A DNA stretch of 64,000 nucleotides, taken from assembly GCF_036669915.1 (NCBI RefSeq), contig NC_089320.1, forward strand, positions 3,340,129 through 3,404,128, given 5' to 3'. The translations under genes were made by a program, and so were the position numbers. Positions within the stretch are counted from its first letter, which is position 1. Each line of letters begins with the position of its first letter. The stretch is from Pocillopora verrucosa. Its lineage: Eukaryota > Cnidaria > Anthozoa > Scleractinia > Pocilloporidae. The notes below the pieces were generated by a model. It ran no database searches and had not been told where the DNA came from. It was given only the letters and a program-made list of their open reading frames with translations. Shown in pieces: positions 11,998 to 23,036 of this stretch.

Positions 11998-12272
11998 TTT
12001 CTATTTAGCTTGACACAAAATTTTCGAGGTGGTCATTTGGTAAAACTCTTATCACCTGAGTTTGGTCGGGTCGGATGAGAAAATAGCTCTCGGTAACGAA
12101 GCAAGGATCATAAGGATCACTCTGCTCTCGCTCCGCCTCTTTCTATTTAGCTTGACACAAAATTTTCGAGGTGGTCATTTGGTAAAATTCTTATCACCTG
12201 AGTTGGTCGGGTCGGATGGAAAAATGGCTCTCGGTAACTAAGCAAGGATCTCTCTGCTCTCGCTTCGCGGGA
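11998..12272 (+). repeat. Tandem duplication, period about 142 bp
   Basis: Two adjacent copies start with TTTCTATTTAGCTTGACAC at 11998 and 12140. They share AAAATTTTCGAGGTGGTCAT, GGTCGGGTCGGAT and CTCTGCTCTCGCT. A short ATAAGGATC duplication is present only in the first copy. No ORF is preserved. Confidence 0.9.
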
Positions 12273-13225
12273 CATAACCTCGACCCAAATATTTTCCCGT
12301 CCAGCCATCCCACTCAGTCAATAAATACATAATATTTCACATCTGTTTTTGTTTGACACCTGAGGCTTAAAGACATGAGGGGACGCAAGCGGCCTCAACT
12401 GTAAGTACTTTTTAGAAATGTTAGGATATTATCCTAGCATTCCTAACATTCCGAGCTGCGCGAGAGTGTCAAAATCCGTGCGTATGTCACAGAAATGTCA
12501 CTAGACCTAAACTACGCCAGATGAGGGCGAATAAATATGAGAAGATAAATGAATTAATGCCTGATATCAAAATGTCATCAGTTAATGCTTTTGTTTCACA
12601 CGTAATCAATAGTACCTTTATTCCTCGGCCGGTTCCTTTGCGTTACATTGTAGATTATAAAAAGAAAAAAATCCACACGATTTATTTGTTGGAGTTTTGT
12701 TTTACGATTGATAGCACTTTGGAATATCTTGATGAGAGGTGGCTTCATTTGTCAATGAAAACAGGAACTGTCTGAGAGTACTTTCAATGAAGCTCACAAA
12801 ATTTATAATAAAATGGGTAACTCACGCTAAGTTAACGGAATTATACATCAATTAGACTAAAATCACTTATTTTACCTATTTTAGTGAGTCTTCTCATCTA
12901 TTCATGGTGAATTCACGGTCGATACCAATTCTACCCTGACTGCGGTGAAAAGAAGGTGATATTCCCTCAAACAACTCTTTAGGATTTTTGCCATATTTTA
13001 GCGTTTTCAGGTCCAACCACATTTATTTTGAATTATATAATTGAGAATTACTATAATTAATGCACAAGAAAAAGGCAATTGGAATAATTTATCGTGATCA
13101 AAAACATAATAGATAGGAAAACTATGACTAAGGAGTCTTGTTTATCCAGTGTATGGAAAAGACGTAGGGAAAATTTTACATGTGTAGTTATCAAGTTGTT
13201 ACCCTTTCTTTTACATTGCCCTCCT

Positions 13226-14137
13226 TCACTGGATATTTACAGACACGATCCGGGTTCTTAGTCCAAAAATGACCTTTCTCATTTCTTTTTGTCTCCAGCA
13301 GTAAATCAGTGGATTAACAAGCGAGTTAAACATGAGACATGTCAACCTCCATCGTCCGTTGATTGGGCAAATCTCATAGAAGCCTGTATTTTTTACGATA
13401 AAACAGAAACAAATCGGCAGAAGGCAAACAGTAGCAGCACCAACTATAAACACAGTTGTCTTAAGCGCCTTGTTCTCTTTGACAAACCTTTTTACTTCAT
13501 CTTGGGGAAGCTGCTGAGTTTTTATCATTTTTTGGTGCCGACGTGTCTCTCGGTAGATGGTGAAGTAAGTGAAAGCAAGAAAAAGAATGTTTGAAGTAGT
13601 GATAAGGCCTGTTAAATAACGGGATACTATGTAGACAGTCATTCTTAAAATACCATTGATGAAAACAAAGATCCAAACTGATAGCACTGCTATCTTCATG
13701 CTATTGTAAGTAACAATTTTTGAGTATCGCATCGTAAATTTGATAGCTATGAGTCTCTCGAATGTAACCAACATCACATGAAAGAATGAAGCTGTTAGCA
13801 TTACAGCAATAAATGTGGAACAGAAATGTTCAACTGTTGCATTAATACTGAGACCGAATAATAGTATTATTATCCACAGGATAATCAAAGGCTGACAAAG
13901 GAGACCAGTTAATGCGTCAGTTACTGCTAAACAGGCCAGCAAGATGTTGCTGTTAGTAAGGAGTCGAGGCGTTGTTTTCACAGCCTTTATCACAAGTACG
14001 TTGAGAATGACTGTGCAGGGAAAAGTGATGGTGTTGATGATGATTATGATTATAGAATCAGCAACCAATAGGACATCTGCTTCTCTATCATTGATGTTCG
14101 AGGCGTTCATGAAACTAGCCAAGGAGAAATTTGCCAT
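13226..14137 (-). CDS. Class A (rhodopsin-like) GPCR, single exon
   Basis: This 303-residue intronless receptor is the nearest relative of the one at 2192-3103; they share length, N-terminus (MAN-SLA-F-NASNI) and 5' leader. TM2 has LAVTD, TM3 ends F-E-R, TM6 has CLLP and TM7 has NSLVNPLIY then CWRQKEMRK. An extra sequon (NAT) lies between TM2 and TM3. The ATG at 14137 is the conserved family start. Positions changed relative to the sister copy are scattered, with no stop or frameshift, which suggests the copy is still functional. Ligand and G-protein partner are unknown. Confidence 0.93.
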   Translation of the reverse strand: MANFSLASFMNASNINDREADVLLVADSIIIIIINTITFPCTVILNVLVIKAVKTTPRLLTNSNILLACLAVTDALTGLLCQPLIILWIIILLFGLSINATVEHFCSTFIAVMLTASFFHVMLVTFERLIAIKFTMRYSKIVTYNSMKIAVLSVWIFVFINGILRMTVYIVSRYLTGLITTSNILFLAFTYFTIYRETRRHQKMIKTQQLPQDEVKRFVKENKALKTTVFIVGAATVCLLPICFCFIVKNTGFYEICPINGRWRLTCLMFNSLVNPLIYCWRQKEMRKVIFGLRTRIVSVNIQ

Positions 14138-14805
14138 GTCGAAATGGGAGCTCAGTCCAAATGAACTAGGTCTTCAGGAAGAACTGTTTCTTCTAGATGT
14201 TTAACCTCCCACGAAATCGGAGGAAGATAAATACAGGGGCAATGTGACCCTTTATTTAGCTAGTGATTTGTAAGCGTCTCATGGGAATGACTTCTCAGTC
14301 CACATCTGCACAACAATAAAGCAGAACAAAGCGGAATATGAAACACTGAACATGAATACAAGCACTCAAGTTGATCGGAGAGGCTTTATCACTTGACCCA
14401 AAGCTTTCGCCAGTGACCGCAACGGACGATAAAGGCCAAAGTAGCGACAAAAAGATCCATTGTTATCCATGTTATTTATGCATCACACATAAGTTAACCC
14501 TCAGCTCACTATACCAACCTAAATAAGCCCCAAAAATTCGAAGGTAATTGCCAGTATTCGTGCGACCCTCTTAATCTTTTCATATTCTCTCTCGTTTATT
14601 CGTCCCATTTAACATTCTCTTTAGTGGCACCAAGCGAAATTGATGCAATTATCAATAACAGAAGCAACATTATTGATTATGTAAACAAAATCTATTTTAA
14701 TTCATGCGCGAGAAAAAGTCAAGTGTGCACACATGGGACGGATCAATCATAGCACTGAAAGATACGGTAGACCTTCGAGGGTCAGTTTTTTATTATTATT
14801 TTTAA

Positions 14806-15486
14806 GTGCCACTCTCGCTAAGAGCAGTCCTCTCGACTTTCCGTCGGAAAAAAGTTTTCTCTTATTTTTTGCCCATGAAAAGGGTTTAGGACACATGTTT
14901 CAAAAATAGTTTAGTTGTTTTCCAATTCTCTTTTTTTGCGGGTATATCGGGTATATCCGCTGGTATATCTCTAGCTTCCATACACCAGCGGGTTTGAGGC
15001 AATCAGTGACCTCAATTGTGTATAAACTATGCACTGATATGCTTTTTCGGCCCGATTAACGCCTGCATTTTGAGAATTCTTTCGTACAAAGTAGTGAATT
15101 TTTGATATGCAAAGTAAGGTCGAAGAGAAGTGTCTCCTCTGATCACGCTGGTATGAAAAATATTTCAGCTGAAGTTTCCATATTTTGTCGGTGAACTAAC
15201 TGAATAGACCATGTAACTTGTAGCGAGATAGAATTCCGTGAGCTACATTGTTGCAGTCGCTGCGCGCTGGACAAAATCTTTGAAATTGACACTTTCGATC
15301 GCTGTTCTCAGAGGTGGTCTGGCCAAAAATCAATTTTGGTTTGTGGCGAAGCAAAAAAAAAGAGAATTGGAAAACAACTAAACTACTTTTGAAACATGCG
15401 TCCTGAAAACTTTTCATGGGCAAAAAATAAAAGAAAACTTTTTTCCGATGGGAAGTCGAGAGGACCGCTCTTTTCGGGAGCGGCAC
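14806..15486. mobile_element. Non-autonomous inverted-repeat element with TTAA target duplication
   Basis: Inverted arms of about 140 bp (14806-14945 and about 15344-15486) share GTGCC at the tips and internal landmarks such as TCCTCTCGACTT, TTTTTTGCCCATGAAAAG and TAGTTTAGTTGTTTTCCAAT. The element is flanked by TTAA on both sides (14802-14805 and 15487-15490). The central 400 bp has no transposase-like ORF. The related sequence near 880-930 lacks the element, which gives an empty site and defines the insertion. TTAA targets are typical of piggyBac-type elements. The tips here are GTGCC and not the usual CCC, so the superfamily is left open. Confidence 0.85.
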
Positions 15487-16309
15487 TTAATTGTCAAACT
15501 AAACATTATTATTTTAACTAGAGTTTTCAAGAAAACTTTTGGTAAATTATTAAAATGCGCCCGAGTTATTTACTAAAACATGTTTTCGAACTGAATTCTT
15601 TTGCTAGCCAATTATGGATAGCCAACAAAGATGACTACCGATGGTTTTTCTTTTTCTTTTTTTTGCGGCAAAACATCTTGATCTATGAACTAATCGCCCC
15701 AACATCTCCTGATTTCTGTTGCACATAAAGATCTTTGCTATCTACCTGCGTTTAAAACTAGACTGTGAACGGAAAAAAATAAAAAGGAGAAGAGTTCGAA
15801 TTCATTGGTGAAAGTAAAAAAGAAGCCTGCATGTCCACACAAAGAAAGAAAGAAATTCAAAGCACAAAGGCGTAAGAATCTCACCGAAACGGATAAAGGC
15901 TCGTGGTTTAGACAATCTTCGCTGCTCGCACTCCGTCAGTAACCACAAGGTTTGCCGCGGCTTGCCTAAGGCGCTTTCATTTGAAAATAAAAATAGTTGA
16001 AATAAAAATTATCGTTCAGCAAAATTGAAATAAAGGTCTGTCACGGGAAACTATTTCATAGCCACTCGCATAGTGTTTTCGCTCCGAGTCACCTGAGACT
16101 CTACAGGGCGCCTATGTCTTTCTACTAGCGGTCGGCATTTCGAATTTATTAGAGTGTAATCATAACTTGACAAGTTGTCATCCAATGGCGTGAATTATTG
16201 GGAAAATTTTAAAAGCAAAAAAGAAAACCTACTTCGTTTTTACGCGAATGAGCCCTCTTTGAACGAATTAATGAGGTACGTAAACTCAACGGATTGCCTT
16301 GAAATTCGG

Positions 16310-16655
16310 TTACGCAAAAAATGTACCATGTTAAACTCACTTGTTAATTTACTGATATCCTTGTATTTTTGACAATTAGGGAAATGTGAAACGTCTACTT
16401 AATGACATGACAAAATTAAATCGTTCATTTGGCGACAAAAAGTTTCCATATTATGCTGGATGCATGTGCTAATGTTTGTGATTCTAAGAAGAAGCGCAAA
16501 GTTGCAATAAATTCTACAATCTACGTAAAATAATTTAGGGACAGAGGAATTCGCATCACCGAAGAACAAACAGACTTAAGAAATTTTTCCTATCCATGCA
16601 CGCCTTTACGACAGAAGGGAAAATGTCAAGGAAAAGGAGCTTACGGACGGTTTTA
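16310..16655 (+). pseudogene. Copied tail of a GPCR pseudogene
   Basis: This stretch of about 346 bp is nearly identical to 22,033-22,377; about seven differences were counted by eye. It begins inside the TM7 coding remnant (MLNSLVNLLIS) and runs into the 3' flank. It has no 5' receptor sequence of its own. It joins directly to repeat C copy 2 at about 16,660. Confidence 0.85.
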
Positions 16656-16671
16656 CGGACCGATTTTATGT

Positions 16672-17164
16672 ATGATATTAGGCTTCAGTAAAAGCACCGA
16701 CAGACGGTCATTGTTGTTGGGTTTATCGTACGATCCTAAACTAAAACATGTAATAATCGATCTCGTCAGTTGGTAAAATTGCCGACAACTAGACTCTGAA
16801 TCTAGCTTTATTGTTGACGTAGCCGAAAATCTTATTTAATTTCATTAAAACTTCTCTACTGAACTTTCAAGAACTGTCCTTAATACAACTGAGACCGTTG
16901 ATGTGTACACCGAATAGCTAAGCGTATGACGCAACGAACTTGCAGTGTGTCATGCTGTATTGTTCATGTTGTTGTCATTTAATATGAGTAAGCTTACTCC
17001 AATTGAGAGTATTATGAAACATTTAAGACGAGTGAAGGCATGTCAAATGCAGTTTCCCTTGGTTTGCTAGAAGTCCAGTTGCCGCAAATTTTGCTGTCCG
17101 GAAATTATTGACGGACTTCTGCGCTTCCGTCGTCAATCGAGTTTTCTAGTTTCCCCTAGATGAT
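16672..17164 (+). repeat. Direct repeat C, copy 2
   Basis: This is the counterpart of 10,325-10,821 in the same orientation, with the same right-hand boundary (CCCCTAGATGAT). It lies between the copied pseudogene tail and a short palindrome. Confidence 0.85.
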
Positions 17165-17167
17165 GTG

Positions 17168-17237
17168 AATATAGATAACGGCGTAATATGTGACTAACAT
17201 AGTCTATAGACTGTGCGATTTTACGCCGCTATCTGCG
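17168..17237. repeat. Imperfect palindrome
   Basis: Arms AGATAACGGCGTAA on the left and TTACGCCGCTATCT on the right flank a centre containing TAGTCTATAGACT. It lies just beyond the end of repeat C. It could be a small fold-back element or a rearrangement scar. Confidence 0.65.
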
Positions 17238-17290
17238 TCGGAATAATAATCATAATAAATTAGTCTATAATAGAATCGCATAGCTAGAGG

Positions 17291-17321
<31 letters not shown>

Positions 17322-17532
17322 AGGGTATTTAGCGTTGAATTGCACTTGTGCATGAAGGGATATTGTAGACGTGGGTCGCGAGCAAAAATTGTTACTATCT
17401 GAGGTGCCGCAGATCACTGAAATCCGGAAAGTAATGACGAAATTCTATAGGCTGTCGTGGTTACTCTGATACTTTTAACCTCAGTTGATCAGGCATGAAA
17501 TACGCTCCAGGTCAGTAGAAACTATTATCGTT

Positions 17533-17772
17533 ATGATAACTGACATTCAATCAGTTGATCAGAAACGCTACGAGCTAATAAAGAGCTGCCTAAATAGCTG
17601 TAATTGTAGAACATTAAAAAGAATATCTTCCATAATATTGCATAGCATTGGTTGTGCAACTTGCCTGTTGTATTTGGGACATAACGCAAATCCTATATAC
17701 TCATTAGTATTCCCTTGTGTTTAAGGAGACAATTAACAAAAAAACCTTTTCGTGGGAAAACGCGTAGTTCTT
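17533..17772 (+). repeat. Repeat D, copy 2
   Basis: This stretch matches 11,603-11,870 directly, and 4,240-4,440 in reverse. It lies about 270 bp beyond the stop codon of the receptor at 18039-18962. Confidence 0.75.
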
Positions 17773-18038
17773 TTCTTAAACCATTTAACGAGAACTAAAG
17801 AAAAAAAGAACGAACAAAAAGTTGTATTCACTGTTTATTATAACTTTAGAAAACAGGGACAATTGAAAGTAACTTTGTAATTTGCAGGCGGTTAACGAAT
17901 CACCTCCCGAAAACATAATTACCAAAAAAAAAACCAGTAACTCAGGAATTTTGTTTATCCAGTGGCTGGAAAAGACGTCAGCAAATTTTAGATATGTGGT
18001 ACCTAAGGTTTTAACACTTTCTACCAAATTCCCTTCCT

Positions 18039-18962
18039 TCACTGGTTGTGTATATGCACTACCGCGGGTCTTATTCCATAAATGACCTGTCTCATCTCTT
18101 TTTGTCTCCAGCAGTAAATCAGTGGATTAACAAACGAGTTTAACATGGCACATGTTTGCATCAATGACAGATCGATGGGGCAACTTTCAGAAAGACCTGT
18201 AGCTATAACAATAAGACAGAAACAAAGTGGAAGAAGACAAACAAAAACAGCACCAACTACATATAAAGTTGTCTTAAGCGCTTTGTTTTCTTTGGTAAAT
18301 CTTTCCACTTCTTCCTGGGGCATTTGCTGAGTTTTAATTTTCTCTTGGTGACGACGTGTTTCACGATACATGATGAAATAAGCGACAGAAAGGAAAATAA
18401 TACATGAAGCAGTAAGAACACCAGACAGAGAACGTACTACTAGATCCCATTCTATCACATCAAAAACTCCAAAAATAAAGGAAATGATCCAAGCTACTAA
18501 CACTGCTCTCTTCATGCTATTATCAGTTATAGTGTTTGAGTATTGCATTGTAAATTTGATAGCTATGAGTCTCTCGAAAGTAACGAACATCAGATGAAAG
18601 AATGAAGCTGTAAGTGTTATAATCACAATTGTGTAATTGCAGTTTTCAACTATTTTACTGTTACTGAGACCAACTAATAGGAAAATCTTCCACAGGACAA
18701 ACAATGGCTGGCCAAGGAGACCAGTTAAGGCGTCGGTCACCGCTAAACAGGCCAGCAAGATGTTGCTGTTGGTACGGAGTCGAGGCGTCGTTTTCACAGC
18801 CTTTATCACAAGTGCGTTGAGCACAACTGTGCAGGGAAAAGTGATGGTGTTGATGATGATTATGATTATGGCACCAGCCACCGGAGATACATCTGCTGTG
18901 TCGCCTTGTCCGCTAGTTTTGTTTGTAAAATTTGTAAAACTGGCCAAGGAAACGTCTACCAT
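18039..18962 (-). CDS. Class A (rhodopsin-like) GPCR, single exon
   Basis: This 307-residue intronless receptor is the partner of the one at 8004-8927. Sequons NFT and NKT and a GQGDTADV segment precede TM1. TM2 has LAVTD, TM3 ends F-E-R, TM6 reads CLLP, and TM7 reads NSFVNPLIY then CWRQKEMRQ. Most differences from the sister copy lie in TM3 to TM5 and the extracellular loops, while TM1-TM2 and the cytoplasmic face are almost unchanged. That pattern is compatible with ligand-side divergence, though no substitution test was made. The start at 18962 is the family ATG. The ligand is unknown. Confidence 0.93.
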   Translation of the reverse strand: MVDVSLASFTNFTNKTSGQGDTADVSPVAGAIIIIIINTITFPCTVVLNALVIKAVKTTPRLRTNSNILLACLAVTDALTGLLGQPLFVLWKIFLLVGLSNSKIVENCNYTIVIITLTASFFHLMFVTFERLIAIKFTMQYSNTITDNSMKRAVLVAWIISFIFGVFDVIEWDLVVRSLSGVLTASCIIFLSVAYFIMYRETRRHQEKIKTQQMPQEEVERFTKENKALKTTLYVVGAVFVCLLPLCFCLIVIATGLSESCPIDLSLMQTCAMLNSFVNPLIYCWRQKEMRQVIYGIRPAVVHIHNQ

Positions 18963-21900
18963 GTCGATCTAAAAGCTAAATGCAAGATAAGTATACGTCT
19001 CGGAACAACTTGTTCAACCAGTCGTTCTCTCTCTGGCATGAAATCGGAGGAAGGTAAAGGGGCAGGAAATCTTATGGTTTTAATAGAGAGTGGTTTAAGC
19101 ATCTCCTGGGAATAACTTCTCAGTCGACATGTGTCCAGCAACAATACAGGAAAAAGCTAAATCAGAATCGCTAAACGCCGCCTAATCAAAAGGATTTTCC
19201 TCAAGATCTGCCCATGAATAAATCTTATTCCAAAAATGATTGAGGTCATTTTTAATTAGATTTTTCAGGTATTGCCAAACGTGTGCTTTTAAATCTAAAA
19301 TCGTTTCAGCCCTTGAGAGCTCGATTGACCACTATGACTAGAAAGTGTTCGATCGTCTCTTCACTTAGAAGTATGTTCTCACTTAATTTCTGAGGACTGT
19401 TTTACGCTATCCATCGATCGATAGGTGTTTCGTGTTTCATAAGTTGATTAGTTTTCATTTGTTTGATTAGATTTGCATTGGAAAAAAAGCATATACAAAT
19501 TCTTTAGTTTAAAATCTATCTTGCGGCTTTTTCATTTCCAATCATATGTAAATCACTGTAAGTTTAAAGCTCACCTTTTTAGGTGCGTCAAGAAAGATTC
19601 ATTTGAAATATCTAATAATTTGACACTGGTCTCATCTTCCGTGTCGTGGTTTTATAATTTGCCTTTTGCGTAAACCGCCCATTTTTTCTCGCAATATTCC
19701 GCAATTCGGATCAATGAAACCAAGATAGGAAAGCAAGAGGGTAAAAAACACATGTTTGGCGCAGCCGCTCAGAAAATTATGAATTTTTTTGAATGATTGC
19801 TAATTAGGCAAATGATGCAAACGAAATAAGCATGAAGAAAATGTTGTTTCACCCGTTTACGTAGGCTGTAAGGGTTTCTTTAATTTTGGTTTGCGATTAA
19901 TTGATAAGACATCGTAATATCCATGAAAGAGAATGCCCCAATCTTAATTATGAAAATTCAGTCGGTTACCGATGGGAAATATACTCTATACTAATTTATT
20001 TTTTAATTTCTCTTCTCCTTTTGATAGTGCGATACTTTGCTGTAAGGAAACAGGTTGAATTTTATGGATTGTAGTTGCAATAAACAGTTTCGCTTCCCGA
20101 GAGGGCCCATCAAACAAAACGATTTCTTCATTACGACCCGAAAGTGAGGAAATTGCTTTTAAAGTGATTCCTCAGTATTGCACTGCACATCATGTACTGG
20201 AAATAAAAATTTATGTAATCAGGCGGATAAGCGCGCGCGCTTTCCAAGAACATGGTATTTTTTTTTCAATCAATGGACCAGGTAAAGAAGCATGATGGTC
20301 TTCAGCTCTTGAATTAGCACGGTGACCAATATTTTTATTGCATAAATTTGGTGTACAAATTGTCCCCTGTAAAAAGGAAAAATCAAAACGATTATCTAAG
20401 GATAAAACAGATATAGCTAAAAGCGTGCACTTGCTTCCAGCTACCGCAAAATGTACCTTGAACGGATGAAATTACGCGCGTGATTGGCTCACATCACTAA
20501 AAAACGTAATCAATCCATGCGGCATCTTACAGTTATTTCTTCGGTTTAAAACGGAATTAAAGAAATCCTTTTGCTTAATCTGATAGGCATGTTCGATTGG
20601 CTTCGTCGTTTATTGCAATTGCTATCTATTTAATTCAACCTGATTCCTAAAAGTAAAGCCATACACTATGATAAGGAATAAACCAACCAGAACGGCAGTC
20701 AGGGAGACTTTGACAATCACTTGAGAGCTTGCTTTCAGATATAGTGACGAAAGAAATTCGATTTCAAGAGTATATTCCCCATCGGGTGGACTTAATTTCC
20801 ATGTTCAGGATTGAGGCCATCTCTTATGTAAATTATACAATGTGATATCGTCGTGAAAAAAAAAAACAAAAACAAAACAAAAACAAAGATTTCTCAATGC
20901 AAATTTCTTTTGGATCGTTAACAACTTTCGTAATTTTCATAATTTTCTGAGCGGTTGCGCTCAACATTTACTCAAATCAGTTTACTTTCTAATTCCTTCA
21001 TCCTGGCTTACTTCAGTGAGTCGAATTGCGAGACCTTGTGCTGTAGACGTAAAATTGAAACTTGCGAACGATGTAACTGGCCATTAAAAAAGCCGTAATG
21101 TAAATACTATTCTTTAAGCCCATGGTGCCAGGGCACAATAGATGCCAAAGGATCAAAAGTTTTCGTCCGTCAAATAAAATTTGACGGACGAAAATTGATG
21201 AGCTAAACGTGCACGAAACATTTATGTAGCCATGGAAAGCGAAATAATCTCCTGAAGTTAGAACAATATGTTATGTGAAAAGGCAGTCAAGATGTTTTTC
21301 TTTATCACCACAACTTCAATTTGGCTCTCATGCGCTGAAACCATTCTGGACTTTTAAAAACTAATTTTATAGTATTGGTAAGATGGGATTAAAATTGGGC
21401 CTCAATCACTTTCGGATTAAAATTTATTCATGGGCAAAATACTAAGAGAAATTTATTTGATCGGGCGGAGTTTAGCGTTTCCAATTCAGCTTTGTGCTGC
21501 ATTGATGTCATGCATATGTGGATTCAGTAGTCATTCCCAGGAGATGAAAAATGAAACCTGACTTTCTTTTTATTATGTAATGGTAAACGTCTTGTAGAAA
21601 CGGTTGTTCAGATACATACTTTAGTTGCATTAAATTTCCAATTAGATATGGCAAACTTTTCCATGGATAGTTTTACAAACGCTACAAACTTAACCATTGG
21701 AGAAGGTGACACAGCAAATGTCCTATTGGTGCTCAGTTACATTATAACCATCGTCATCAACACCATCATTTGTCCCTTCATAGTTCTCCTCAACGTACTG
21801 GTGATAATGACTATGAAAACAAGATCACGACTCTAAACTAACAGCAACATCTCACTGTCCTGTTTAGAGGTGACTGAGAAGAAGAAGTGGAAAGATTAAA

Positions 21901-22080
21901 AAAAAAAGGACAAGGCGCTAAAGATTTATTGTGTTCATAGTTGGTTCTGTTATTGTCTGCCTTCTTCCACTTTGCTTCCGTCTCGTCGTTAAAGCTACAG
22001 GCCTTTCTTAGAGTTACCCTATCAACGAACCATTTACGCAAAAAATGTACCATGTTAAACTCACTTGTTAATTTACTAAT
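18040..22080 (-). repeat. Duplicated GPCR block B (copy 2, inverted)
   Basis: This is the reverse counterpart of about 5,040-9,000. An intact receptor on the minus strand and a decayed one on the plus strand are back to back, with the matching intergenic sequence between them. An A-rich run (about 20,857-20,888) is present only in this copy. Confidence 0.75.
21648..22080 (+). pseudogene. Decayed class A GPCR with internal deletion
   Basis: The first 62 codons are open and receptor-like (MANFSMDSFTNATNLT, then TM1). A stop follows at 21834-21836. The sequence then reaches the TM2 start (GTGACTGAG) and jumps directly into the third intracellular loop coding region (GAAGAAGTGGAAAGATT), so TM2 to TM5 are deleted. 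TM6 remnants (GTCTGCCTTCTTCCACTTTG) and a TM7 remnant (MLNSLVNLLIS) follow with broken frames. It is not expected to produce a receptor. Confidence 0.9.
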
Positions 22081-23036
22081 ATCCTTGTTTTTTTGACAAT
22101 TAGGGAAATGTGAAACGTTTACTTAATGACATGACAAAATTAAATCGTTCATTTGGCGACAAAAAGTTTCCATATTATGCTGGATGCATGTGCTAATGTT
22201 TGTGATTCTAAGAATAAGCGCAAAGTTGCAATAAATTCTACAATCTACGTAAAGTAATTTAGGGACAGAGGAATTCGCATCACCGGAGAACAAACAGACT
22301 TAAAAAATTTTTCCTATCCATGCACGCCTTTACGACAGAAGGGAAAATGTCAAGGAAAAGGAGCTTACGGACGGTTTTGAAAACATGCCCATAGTATCAG
22401 AATTTGTCAAAATGCACCTAAATCAAATGAACACCAAAACCATGTTTACAGCCGCAGTGATTTGGAAATCATGAAGACTAAAATAATTAGAAAATACAAC
22501 TGTGGTAATAAAAGCCTAGCGTAGTGTTGCACTCATCTTACTCTATTAAGATCCAACACAAGAGCTTTCCTTCCTACAAGATTTAATAACAAGAGTTTCA
22601 TGAAACCTAATCGTATAATCAAAAGGTTAAAGGATAAAGGTATAACCAGTTGCAAAAGTAGTTGAGACATTTGAGAACAGAAAAGTGTTCACCATGTGAT
22701 CCAACATATTGTATCCCCTTACCACTCTTTTGCAATGTTGCTATAGGCAGTATCATGTACATGGGAGTACCTTTTGATTTTTTTTGGTTTTTTTCACTAA
22801 CATTCTTATTAACCTTCAGATGAAATCGCTAACCGCACTTTTTCTTCAAAGTGTCTCAACATTTTTGCAATTTGGTGGTAGCTTTTGACTTTGGTATATT
22901 ATGAATTGATCTACCTCACTAAGTAGAGTAATACGACATATTCGTAAGCATACAGTTCCAAATAAAACAAACAACAGAAAAAAAACAAAAACAAAAATAA
23001 CGACGACAACAACAACAAAAAAAAAACAGTTGTCCA
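22081..23036. other. Non-coding stretch between GPCR array and amine oxidase
   Basis: The first 300 bp are GPCR 3' flank, duplicated at 16,310-16,655. The rest is AT-rich with A-rich simple sequence at about 22,975-23,030. No gene was seen. The 3' UTR of the minus-strand amine oxidase probably lies in the upper part. Confidence 0.5.

Larger units (their letters stand above)
11620..16130 (-). repeat. Duplicated GPCR block A (copy 2, inverted)
   Basis: This is the reverse-orientation counterpart of about 270-4440. It carries the receptor at 13226-14137 and is interrupted by a 681-bp TTAA-flanked element (14806-15486) that is absent from copy 1. It is also interrupted near 12,000-12,780 by sequence not seen in copy 1. 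Confidence 0.75.

Noticed and set aside
15196..15486. Minus-strand ORF of 96 codons
   Set aside because: It starts in the inverted arm of the TTAA-flanked element and has no transposase motif; it is chance coding in the arm and core.
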